Of a DNA stretch of 64,000 nt, positions 27,096 to 33,918 are shown one piece after another; the first letter of the stretch is position 1; the number at the start of each line of letters is the position of its first letter. Position numbers and translations under genes: made by a program. This DNA is from Streptomyces sp. CG 926 (GTDB lineage Bacteria > Actinomycetota > Actinomycetes > Streptomycetales > Streptomycetaceae): the NCBI RefSeq assembly GCF_003148825.1, contig NZ_QGGZ01000009.1:310001-374000 (forward strand), written 5' to 3'. The notes under the pieces are model-generated. The model saw only the letters and a program-made list of their open reading frames with translations, was not told where the DNA came from and did not search any database.

Positions 27096-28523
27096 ATGCG
27101 CCGTTCCAAAATTGTCTGCACGCTGGGCCCCGCCGTCGACTCGTATGAGCAGCTGAAAGCGCTCATCGAGGCAGGTATGAACGTGGCCCGATTCAACTTC
27201 AGCCACGGGTCCCAGGCAGAACACCAGGAGCGGTACGACCGCGTCCGGCAGGTCTCCGAGGACACCGGGCGCGCCGTCGGCGTCCTCGCCGACCTCCAAG
27301 GCCCGAAGATCCGTCTGGAGACCTTCGCCGAGGGTCCCGTCGAGTTGGTACGCGGTGACGAGTTCACCATCACCACCGAGGACGTCCCGGGTGACAAGTC
27401 CATCTGCGGCACCACCTACAAGGGTCTCCCGGGCGACGTCGCCAAGGGTGACCAGATCCTGATCAACGACGGAAACGTCGAGCTCCGGGTGACCGAGGTC
27501 GAGGGCCCCCGGGTGCGGACCATCGTCATCGAGGGCGGTGTCATCTCGGACCACAAGGGCATCAACCTGCCGGGTGCCGCCGTGAACGTCCCCGCCCTGT
27601 CGGAGAAGGACGTCGACGACCTCCGCTTCGCCCTGCGGATGGGCTGCGACATGGTCGCCCTCTCCTTCGTCCGCGACGCCAACGACGTCAAGGACGTCCA
27701 CAAGGTGATGGACGAGGAGGGCCGCCGGGTCCCCGTCATCGCCAAGGTGGAGAAGCCGCAGGCCGTCGAGAACATGGCGGCCGTGGTCGACGCCTTCGAC
27801 GCGGTCATGGTGGCCCGTGGTGACCTGGCCGTCGAGTATCCGCTCGAAAAGGTCCCGATGGTCCAGAAGCGGCTCATCGAGATGTGCCGCCGCAACGCCA
27901 AGCCGGTGATCGTCGCGACCCAGATGATGGAGTCGATGATCACCAACTCCCGCCCGACGCGCGCGGAGGCCTCCGACGTCGCCAACGCGATCCTCGACGG
28001 CGCGGACGCGGTCATGCTGTCGGCCGAGTCCTCGGTCGGCGCTTACCCGATCGAGACCGTCAAGACGATGTCGAAGATCGTCACGGCGGCCGAGGAGGAG
28101 CTCCTCTCCAAGGGCCTCCAGCCGCTGGTCCAGGGCAAGAAGCCCCGTACCCAGGGCGGCTCCGTCGCCCGCGCGGCCTGCGAGATCGCGGACTTCCTCG
28201 ACGCCCAGTCGCTCATCGCCTTCACCCAGTCGGGCGACACCGCCCGCCGCCTGTCCCGCTACCGCGTGACGCAGCCGATCCTGGCCTTCACCACGGACGT
28301 CAACACCCGCAACCAGCTCACGCTGAGCTGGGGCGTCGAGTCCTACATCGTCCCGCACGTGGACACCACGGACGCGATGGTCGACCTGGTGGACGGCGAG
28401 CTGCTCAAGCTCAACCGCTACAACCAGGGCGACACCATGGTCATCACCGCCGGCTCGCCCCCCGGCGTCCCCGGCACCACGAACATGGTCCGCGTCCACC
28501 ACCTGGGCGACACCCAGGCCTGA
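27096..28523 (+). CDS. pyk: Pyruvate kinase
   Basis: The 475-residue glycolytic enzyme converts phosphoenolpyruvate and ADP to pyruvate and ATP. Motifs are 'RRSKIVCTLGPAVDS' at the N-terminus, 'NVARFNFSHGS', 'KVEKPQAVENM', 'DAVMVARGDLAVE' and 'VIVATQMMESMI'. The C-terminal regulatory domain ends with 'NMVRVHHLGD'. The GDLA sequence replaces the commoner GDLG, a minor change. It is followed by an exceptionally long hairpin terminator, and lies 61 bp after ackA. Confidence 0.96.
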   Translation: MRRSKIVCTLGPAVDSYEQLKALIEAGMNVARFNFSHGSQAEHQERYDRVRQVSEDTGRAVGVLADLQGPKIRLETFAEGPVELVRGDEFTITTEDVPGDKSICGTTYKGLPGDVAKGDQILINDGNVELRVTEVEGPRVRTIVIEGGVISDHKGINLPGAAVNVPALSEKDVDDLRFALRMGCDMVALSFVRDANDVKDVHKVMDEEGRRVPVIAKVEKPQAVENMAAVVDAFDAVMVARGDLAVEYPLEKVPMVQKRLIEMCRRNAKPVIVATQMMESMITNSRPTRAEASDVANAILDGADAVMLSAESSVGAYPIETVKTMSKIVTAAEEELLSKGLQPLVQGKKPRTQGGSVARAACEIADFLDAQSLIAFTQSGDTARRLSRYRVTQPILAFTTDVNTRNQLTLSWGVESYIVPHVDTTDAMVDLVDGELLKLNRYNQGDTMVITAGSPPGVPGTTNMVRVHHLGDTQA

Positions 28524-28546
28524 CGCACCACCTCTGCCGCACAGAG

Positions 28547-28598
28547 ACCGAGGGCGGTACCCCGGATCCCTTCCAGGATCCGGGGTACCGCCCTCGGT
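28547..28598 (+). terminator. 23-bp perfect-stem terminator after pyk
   Basis: Arms 28547-28569 and 28576-28598 are exact reverse complements over 23 bp (ACCGAGGGCGG... paired with ...CCGCCCTCGGT) around a 6-nt loop CTTCCA. It lies 24 nt past the pyk stop and before the convergent gene ending at 28641. Confidence 0.9.
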
Positions 28599-28640
28599 GT
28601 GTTCGGGGGTCCGGGTCAGCCTCTCGTCCCTGCGGGACCG

Positions 28641-29963
28641 CTACTCCGGCGGGCCGATGTAGTTCTTCAGACCCGGAACGGTGAGCGTGCCGCCGAACTG
28701 GCCGGCCTGGACGACCTTGACGTTCGTGAAGAACGCGAACGGGACGTTCAGGGGCGGCGGGCTGTTCGGGGTGAACTCGATCGGGATCAGACCGAACAGG
28801 TTCCCCTTGAGGCTCTCGGTGTACATCGTCACCGTGCCGCCGCGGATCTTGGACGTGGAGCCCGGACGCGACTTCAGGTGGGCGACGTTCCCCGACGTAC
28901 CGACCGTCTGGTAGAGGTCCTTGATGTCCAGCGAGTCCGCGGTGAACTTCAGGACCTTCTTGGTCTTGCCGCCGGCCGTCTTCACCTCGACGATGCCGTG
29001 GTAGTCCAGGCCGTAGAGGGTCAGCAGCGAGCTGTCGAGGTACCAGGGCTCGTCCGGCAGGAGCGGGACGCCCTGCTCCAGCTCGGCATCGGCCAGGGCC
29101 TTGGCGTCGTAGGTCGGGCACGGGAAGGGCTGCTTCCCGTCCGGGTCCTTCGTCTCCTCGTCCTTGGCCTTGTCCTCGTCCTTGGCCTTGTCGTCCGCCT
29201 CGGACTTGTCGTCCGCGGCTTCGTCCTTGGCCTTGTCCTTGGCCTCGCCCGTCTCGTTCTTGGGGTCCTTCTCGGTCTTCTTGACCTCCTCGGACAGCTC
29301 CTTGACGTCGACACCGGCCTTCTTCGCCGCGTCGCGGATCGCGTCCGCGGCCGGGTCCGGGGTCGGCGTGGCGGCGCCCGACGGGGTGGGCGCGGGCGTC
29401 GGGGTCGCCTTCGCCGTCGCGTCCTTCAGGGGCCTGCCGAGCTCGTCGACGAGGTTCTTGAGCGCGTCACCGACGCCGAGCGGGTCCAACGGGTTCGTGG
29501 ACTTCGTCGGCTCCGGAGCCGGTGTCGTGGCCGGGGCCGGGACTGCGGCCTTCTCCTTCGTCACCGGGGGCTTGGCCTCCGCCGACGGGGAGGTGCTCGG
29601 CTTCGTCTTCGCCGACGGGGACACGGACGGAGAGGGCGTCGCGGTGGGCGACGTACTCGGCGAAGGCGTCGTCGAGGGCGAGGGGGACGGGGACTTCGAC
29701 TCGGTCTCCGCGGGTTCGTCGGACCGCGTCACACACGGGCCGGGCGCGAAGGGGATCTCCTTGTCGTCGGCCACCGCAAGCTTCGGCGCCATACCCATCC
29801 CGACGAACACGGCCGTCGGCATCGCCGCGAGCGCCATCGTCTTGCCGACGGGTATCTGGATCTTGTTCAGCAGCGACTTCCTGGGCGCCGCGTGGCGCGG
29901 CCCCTTCACTACACGGGACTCTGCGCCAGGGGCCACGCCCCGCTGCGTCTCGTCACCCCGCAC
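28641..29963 (-). CDS. Exported low-complexity protein of a DUF6230/DUF6114 operon
   Basis: The 440-residue protein starts at GTG 29963, preceded by GGGAGGAACA. The N-terminal ~35 residues are basic, followed by a hydrophobic export segment ('TMALAAMPTAVFVGMGM') and a possible cleavage near 'KLAVA-DD'. A Ser/Pro/Thr-rich region follows, then a Lys/Asp/Glu-rich repetitive stretch built on 'DKAKDE'. The C-terminal ~160 residues look globular ('WYLDSSLLTLYGLDYHGIVEVK', ending 'VPGLKNYIGPPE'). The start overlaps the 3' end of the DUF6114 gene by 11 bp. The function is unknown; extracellular or membrane-anchored location is inferred. It is the last gene of a three-gene operon. Confidence 0.72.
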   Translation of the reverse strand: MRGDETQRGVAPGAESRVVKGPRHAAPRKSLLNKIQIPVGKTMALAAMPTAVFVGMGMAPKLAVADDKEIPFAPGPCVTRSDEPAETESKSPSPSPSTTPSPSTSPTATPSPSVSPSAKTKPSTSPSAEAKPPVTKEKAAVPAPATTPAPEPTKSTNPLDPLGVGDALKNLVDELGRPLKDATAKATPTPAPTPSGAATPTPDPAADAIRDAAKKAGVDVKELSEEVKKTEKDPKNETGEAKDKAKDEAADDKSEADDKAKDEDKAKDEETKDPDGKQPFPCPTYDAKALADAELEQGVPLLPDEPWYLDSSLLTLYGLDYHGIVEVKTAGGKTKKVLKFTADSLDIKDLYQTVGTSGNVAHLKSRPGSTSKIRGGTVTMYTESLKGNLFGLIPIEFTPNSPPPLNVPFAFFTNVKVVQAGQFGGTLTVPGLKNYIGPPE

Positions 29964-30555
29964 TGTTCCTCCCGCCATCGGCGTGGGCAGTCGTCTCGCT
30001 CGCGTGTGCCGTTTCCGTCCCACGGGGGCCCGGGATGCCCTGCATACCCATGTCCGCCGTCGCGTCCGCCTTGGTCAGACCGATCGCGCCCGGCTGCTGA
30101 TCGACCATCGGCTGCGCGTCCATCGGCTGCTCACCCTCCTCGGCCGGCTGACCCGGCGCCCAGGCCAGGGCGAGAGCGCCGCCGACCATGGAGAGGATGA
30201 AGCCGATGAAGAAGCCACCGAGGTTGGACACCGGGATGGAGACCAGGGCGAGCAGGATCGCGGCCACGCCGGCGAAGACGCGGATCGTCGCCTGGAACCA
30301 GAGCGCCAGACCCAGCGTGATCAGCAGTACACCGATGATCAGTGCACCGGCGCCGCCCGTGGTGGCCATCGCGAGACTGACGTTGCCCAGCCGGAGGTCC
30401 GCGTAAGGGAAGTATGCAATCGGGAAGCCACCGAGGAGCGTGAACAACCCGGCCCAGAAGGGACGGCGGCCGCTCCAGGCATGGAAGTGGTAGTACACCA
30501 CGGTGGGCCAGGCGTCGTCTTCTGCGCGAACGTAAACCGGGGCCTGGGGGTTCAT
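29953..30555 (-). CDS. DUF6114 membrane protein
   Basis: The 200-residue protein has four predicted transmembrane helices between residues ~30 and 145 ('FWAGLFTLLGGFPIAYFPY', 'LAMATTGGAGALIIGVLLI', 'FAGVAAILLALVSIPV', 'FFIGFILSMVGGALALAW'). A charged Glu/Asp/Gln-rich tail follows. It fits the DUF6114 family, which in streptomycetes sits beside DUF6230 genes. AGGGAG lies nine bases before ATG 30555. It overlaps the downstream exported-protein gene and lies 107 bp after the DUF6230 gene. No enzyme motif is seen. Confidence 0.82.
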   Translation of the reverse strand: MNPQAPVYVRAEDDAWPTVVYYHFHAWSGRRPFWAGLFTLLGGFPIAYFPYADLRLGNVSLAMATTGGAGALIIGVLLITLGLALWFQATIRVFAGVAAILLALVSIPVSNLGGFFIGFILSMVGGALALAWAPGQPAEEGEQPMDAQPMVDQQPGAIGLTKADATADMGMQGIPGPRGTETAHASETTAHADGGRNSAG

Positions 30556-30662
30556 GGACAACAGCTCCCTGGAAACGGTGGTACTTGAGAACTCTGTGGA
30601 GCCCGGCCGGGCGGGGGCGACGGCTGTCACCACCCGCCCGGCCGGTCAGACACGGGGACTGA

Positions 30663-31304
30663 TCAGTCCTTGATGTCCTGGTAGCAGGGCTGGTCGCCAC
30701 CGAGCAGGCGCAGCTTCAGGTTGGGCAGCTTGAAGGTGCCCGCCGTGGTCGCCCACGCCTTCTGCTTGACGTCCCGCAGGATCGCCTTGTCCGCGCGCTG
30801 CGAGAAGGCGTACGGGCTGGCGACCGTGCCGGCCTGCGGCTTGGTCTTGTGGCTCGGGTCGCCGACCGCGACACCGATGTCCAGGTTGGTGAACTCGGCG
30901 TTGGTGTCGAGCTCGGCCACATCCAGGTAGATGTTGGTCGCCTCGGCCGGGGTGCCCTTGTGACCGGTCTTCAGCTGGAGCGTGATGTTGCCCAGCGGAG
31001 TCGGGGTGACCAGGGACTGGCACATGTTGGTGATCTTGGCGTTGCTGAACCCGGAGATGGTGACCGGGTGGTGTGCAGCGTTGCCCTTGAGGTCGTGACC
31101 CTCGGCGATACCGCCGTACTGGATGAGGTTCTCACCCACGAGCTCGTCGGCCGAGACCTTGAAGTCCTGGCCGGAGACGCTGAACGACGCCGCGAGGGCG
31201 CCCTGCGCCAGACCCACACCGACCGCGGCCGTGGCCGCGATGCTCGGCACCATGACGAGCGCGAAGCGCTTCCATCTGGTCCCGCCACGAACCTGAGAAC
31301 TCAT
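30663..31304 (-). CDS. DUF6230 family exported protein
   Basis: The 213-residue protein has a basic N-terminus and a single hydrophobic segment ('FALVMVPSIAATAAVGVGLAQ') acting as signal or anchor. A beta-rich ectodomain follows, with two cysteines ('ITNMCQSLV', 'GDQPCYQDIKD') that could pair. It matches the DUF6230 family, sometimes mislabelled cholesterol esterase; I see no catalytic triad. A very strong AGAAGGAGGA precedes ATG 31304, implying high expression. It is the first gene of the DUF6230-DUF6114-exported-protein operon, with a 630-bp upstream region rich in palindromes. Confidence 0.82.
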   Translation of the reverse strand: MSSQVRGGTRWKRFALVMVPSIAATAAVGVGLAQGALAASFSVSGQDFKVSADELVGENLIQYGGIAEGHDLKGNAAHHPVTISGFSNAKITNMCQSLVTPTPLGNITLQLKTGHKGTPAEATNIYLDVAELDTNAEFTNLDIGVAVGDPSHKTKPQAGTVASPYAFSQRADKAILRDVKQKAWATTAGTFKLPNLKLRLLGGDQPCYQDIKD

Positions 31305-31651
31305 TTTCGTTCCTCCTTCTCGGACGTACATCTCCGGTCCGGGCCGTGCCCGTCCTGGGATGGGAGAAGTGCTACGTCCTCGGGAAGGAGCGCAGGCGGC
31401 CGGGCCGCGGCTGAGCCACGTCCGATACACCGGCGATCACCCCCGAGCGACAACCACTGGGCCACGCGTTCGCGCAACCTGGAGGACAGGCCCCACCGGA
31501 GTGGCGGAGACCCCCCTGTCCCACGGCCGGTGCCACTGCCACAGGCCGGCTCGGTGGGGACCCCTCACCGCGGCTCCGAATGAGCGGCTCTGCGGGAAGG
31601 ACCGAGCGTCGCCGATCGTGGTCCATTCCAGGCCGGGGCACAAGGGGGTTC

Positions 31652-31667
31652 GTTACTGGCGGGTAAC
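31652..31667. promoter_or_regulatory. GTTAC-N6-GTAAC inverted repeat
   Basis: GTTACTGGCGGGTAAC has 5-bp perfect arms. A similar element, TTACTGCGAGTAA with arms TTACT/AGTAA, lies at 31782-31794. Two related sites in one upstream region suggest a dimeric repressor, but the spacers differ by one base. Confidence 0.4.
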
Positions 31668-31798
31668 GGCCAGATAACCGGGGTACGACCCACTGCCGTC
31701 GGGCAGCAACACAGGGTGTCACCCAGGGCCACGACAGAACGGGCAAATGACGAACACACCGGACAGTTCACCGGGTTCGATTTACTGCGAGTAACAGT

Positions 31799-31832
31799 GG
31801 CCGCAATTGCCAAGTTTTGGCAAAGTGCGGCC
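31799..31832. promoter_or_regulatory. Nested 34-bp palindrome
   Basis: The inner perfect repeat is TTGCCAA-GTT-TTGGCAA (31807-31823). It is flanked by outer arms GGCCGCA (31799-31805) and TGCGGCC (31826-31832). The thioredoxin-TPR gene already has its own terminator at 31901-31926, so an operator for the DUF6230 operon is more likely than a second terminator. Confidence 0.45.
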
Positions 31833-31900
31833 GCTGTTTATCTACGTGTCAACAAATCGTCGGTGGCCCGACGATGTACGGGAGGCGCGCGGCGAGGGGC

Positions 31901-31926
31901 CCGGAGCGGCCGCGAAGCCGCTCCGG
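31901..31926 (-). terminator. Terminator of the thioredoxin-TPR gene
   Basis: Perfect 10-bp arms CCGGAGCGGC and GCCGCTCCGG with a 6-nt loop CGCGAA begin 7 nt past the stop codon at 31934. Confidence 0.8.
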
Positions 31927-31933
31927 AGCCGGC

Positions 31934-32938
31934 CTAGAAGAGCACCCGCGCGAGCGCCGTACGCGCCGAGGAGACCCGAGGGTCGTCCGCGCCGATGACC
32001 TCGAACAGCTCCAGCAGCCGCAGTCGCACCGCGTCCCGGTCCTCACCGAAAGTGACCCGGACGGTGTCCACCAAGCGGCCGAAAGCGTCCTCCACATGAC
32101 CGCCGACGAGGTCGAGGTCGGCCGCGGCGATCTGCGCCGCCGGGTCGCGCGGGTTCTCGGCCGCCGCGGCCCGCACCGCCTGCGGATCCATGTGCTGGAC
32201 CCGGGCGAGGAGCTCGGCCTGGGCCAGACCCAGCTTGGCCTCCGTGTTGCCCGGGTCGTCCGCGAGCACGTTCTTGTACGCCTGGACCGCGCCGCCGAGG
32301 TCACCGGCGTCGAGCGCGACGACGGCCGCCTCCAGCAGGGCGTCGTACGGGCCGGCCGGGATCTCCTCCATGGCGGTGGCGGCCGGAGCGGCACCCTCCG
32401 CGTCCGGGTCCACCTCGATGCCGATGATCCCGAAGCGGTCCTCGGCGACCTGGACGAGCTGGGCGAAGGTCTCGCGGATCTGCTGCTCCGGGACCACTCC
32501 CTGGAACAGCGGCAGGACCTGACCGGCGACCACGGCGAAGACGGCCGGGATCCCCTGGATCTGGAACTGCTGCATGAGCATCTGGTTGGCGTCGACGTCG
32601 ATCTTGGCGAGCACGAGGCGACCGTTGGCCTCGGTGATCAGACGCTCCAGGAGCGGGCTGAGCTGCTTGCACGGCTGGCACCACTCGGCCCAGAAGTCCA
32701 GGACGACCGGAACCTCTGCCGAGAGCTGGAGCACATCGCGTTCGAAGCCGGCCTCGTCTACGTCGATGACGAGCGCGGACGGCGGCACCGCGCCGGCGGA
32801 CGGGCCCGCCTCGCCGGCCTGGCCGGCCCGGCTCGCCGCTTCGGCGCGCGCCTGCTCGGCCTTGGCCTTGGCCTCGCCGGCCGCCTTCACCGCGGCGAGG
32901 TCGACGACGCCGCTCATGGACATGTTTCTGGGCTGCAT
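31934..32938 (-). CDS. Thioredoxin-fold co-chaperone-like protein with TPR region (CnoX/YbbN type)
   Basis: The 334-residue protein starts at 32938 behind GGGGAGG. After an Ala/Glu-rich tail (~1-50) comes a thioredoxin domain ('VVLDFWAEWCQPCKQLSPLL', Cys87 and Cys90; 'IQGIPAVFAV' with the cis-Pro). The C-terminal half is helical and TPR-like ('ALLEAAVVALDAGDLGGAVQAY', 'AKLGLAQAELL'), as in YbbN/CnoX. That family protects proteins from oxidation and hands them to chaperones; the role here is inferred. A TetR gene is divergent, with a palindrome in the shared gap. Confidence 0.88.
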   Translation of the reverse strand: MQPRNMSMSGVVDLAAVKAAGEAKAKAEQARAEAASRAGQAGEAGPSAGAVPPSALVIDVDEAGFERDVLQLSAEVPVVLDFWAEWCQPCKQLSPLLERLITEANGRLVLAKIDVDANQMLMQQFQIQGIPAVFAVVAGQVLPLFQGVVPEQQIRETFAQLVQVAEDRFGIIGIEVDPDAEGAAPAATAMEEIPAGPYDALLEAAVVALDAGDLGGAVQAYKNVLADDPGNTEAKLGLAQAELLARVQHMDPQAVRAAAAENPRDPAAQIAAADLDLVGGHVEDAFGRLVDTVRVTFGEDRDAVRLRLLELFEVIGADDPRVSSARTALARVLF

Positions 32939-33077
32939 GCGTACATCCTCCCCCGTGTGCGCGCGCCGACGAAAAAGATCGCGTGAATTGGCCGTGCCGC
33001 CGTACTGTCGCGATCGTGATGCTGAACGGCGCCGGGTCCCCACCTGGCGCCTGTAGCCCTTCGCGCGGTTGTCGCTC

Positions 33078-33100
33078 TTACGCTACGAGCCGTAGCGTAA
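33078..33100. promoter_or_regulatory. TetR-type operator
   Basis: Perfect 10-bp arms TTACGCTACG (33078-33087) and CGTAGCGTAA (33091-33100) with a 3-bp centre lie between the divergent thioredoxin-TPR and TetR genes, 75 bp before the TetR start. This fits an autoregulatory TetR site. Confidence 0.75.
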
Positions 33101-33175
33101 CTCCCCCGGCGGCCCACCGCGCCCCTTCCGGGCCCGTGATCTGAACCACAGCGGCCGGTATGGCTACCGACGGGT

Positions 33176-33808
33176 ATGGTCTCGGCCATGCGCAACCCCA
33201 GCCCCGGCCGCACCGGTCGTCCCCGCAGTGCCGCCGCGGACGCCGCGATCCTCGCCGCGACCCGGGACGCGCTGGTCGAGCTGGGCTGGTCGAAGCTGAC
33301 GATGGGCGACGTGTCCGCCCGCGCGGGGGTCGCCAAGACCACCCTCTACCGGCGCTGGGCGGGCAAGAACGAGCTGGTCGTGGACGCGGTAGCGGAACTC
33401 TTCGACGCGCTCGAACTCCCGGACCGCGGCTGCCTCGAAGCGGACATCGAGGGCGTGGTGCTGCAGTTCGCGGAGCTGCTGCGGCGCCCGGAGGCCCGTA
33501 CGGCCCTGATGGCGGTCGTCGCCGAGTCCACCCGGGACGAGGCCCTGCGCGACCGGATCCGGTCGGCGATCGTGGATCGGCAGAAACGTCTCGTCGTACT
33601 GGGTCGCGAACGGGCCCAGGCCCGCGGCGAACTCCCCTACGAGGAGGACGAGTCCCTCGCGGGCCGCACCACGGACCTGATCTTCGACGTGATCGCGGGC
33701 ACGGTGGTGCATCGCGCCCTGGTGAGCTCCGAACCGGTGGACGAGGTCTGGGTGGCCACCTTCACGGCCCTCCTGATGCACGGCCTCCAGGGCCCGGCCC
33801 CGGCCTGA
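33176..33808 (+). CDS. TetR-family transcriptional regulator
   Basis: The 210-residue regulator has a TetR helix-turn-helix at residues ~20-65 ('AAILAATRDALVELGWSKLT', 'VSARAGVAKTTLYRRWAGK') and a helical ligand domain. ATG 33176 is the first start; ATG 33188 (MRNPSPGRTGRP) is an equal alternative as neither has a clear ribosome-binding site. The 23-bp palindrome upstream is its probable operator and overlaps the promoter space of the thioredoxin-TPR gene too. The ligand is unknown. Confidence 0.87.
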   Translation: MVSAMRNPSPGRTGRPRSAAADAAILAATRDALVELGWSKLTMGDVSARAGVAKTTLYRRWAGKNELVVDAVAELFDALELPDRGCLEADIEGVVLQFAELLRRPEARTALMAVVAESTRDEALRDRIRSAIVDRQKRLVVLGRERAQARGELPYEEDESLAGRTTDLIFDVIAGTVVHRALVSSEPVDEVWVATFTALLMHGLQGPAPA

Positions 33809-33854
33809 GAGCCGCGGCGGCCACGCCGCCGGCTCCGGGCGCGGAAATCAGGAA

Positions 33855-33894
33855 GGCCGGTCACAGGGCCGCCGTACGGGCGCCATGACCGGCC
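33855..33894. terminator. Bidirectional terminator between tetR and icmA
   Basis: Arms GGCCGGTCA (33855-33863) and TGACCGGCC (33886-33894) enclose a 22-nt loop with its own GGCCGCC/GGGCGCC pairing. It sits between two convergent stop codons (33808 and 33919). Confidence 0.65.
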
Positions 33895-33918
33895 GTTCCA
33901 CACCTTCGCGCGGCGGGA

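Larger units (their letters stand above)
31305..31933. other. Regulatory region upstream of the DUF6230 operon
   Basis: No gene is supported in this 629-bp gap. The right end holds the terminator of the thioredoxin-TPR gene. The middle, lower in G+C, carries two TTAC...GTAA inverted repeats (31652-31667 and 31782-31794) and a nested palindrome at 31799-31832. These sit 350-530 bp upstream of the DUF6230 start on the minus strand. Promoter boxes cannot be fixed by eye. Confidence 0.5.
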
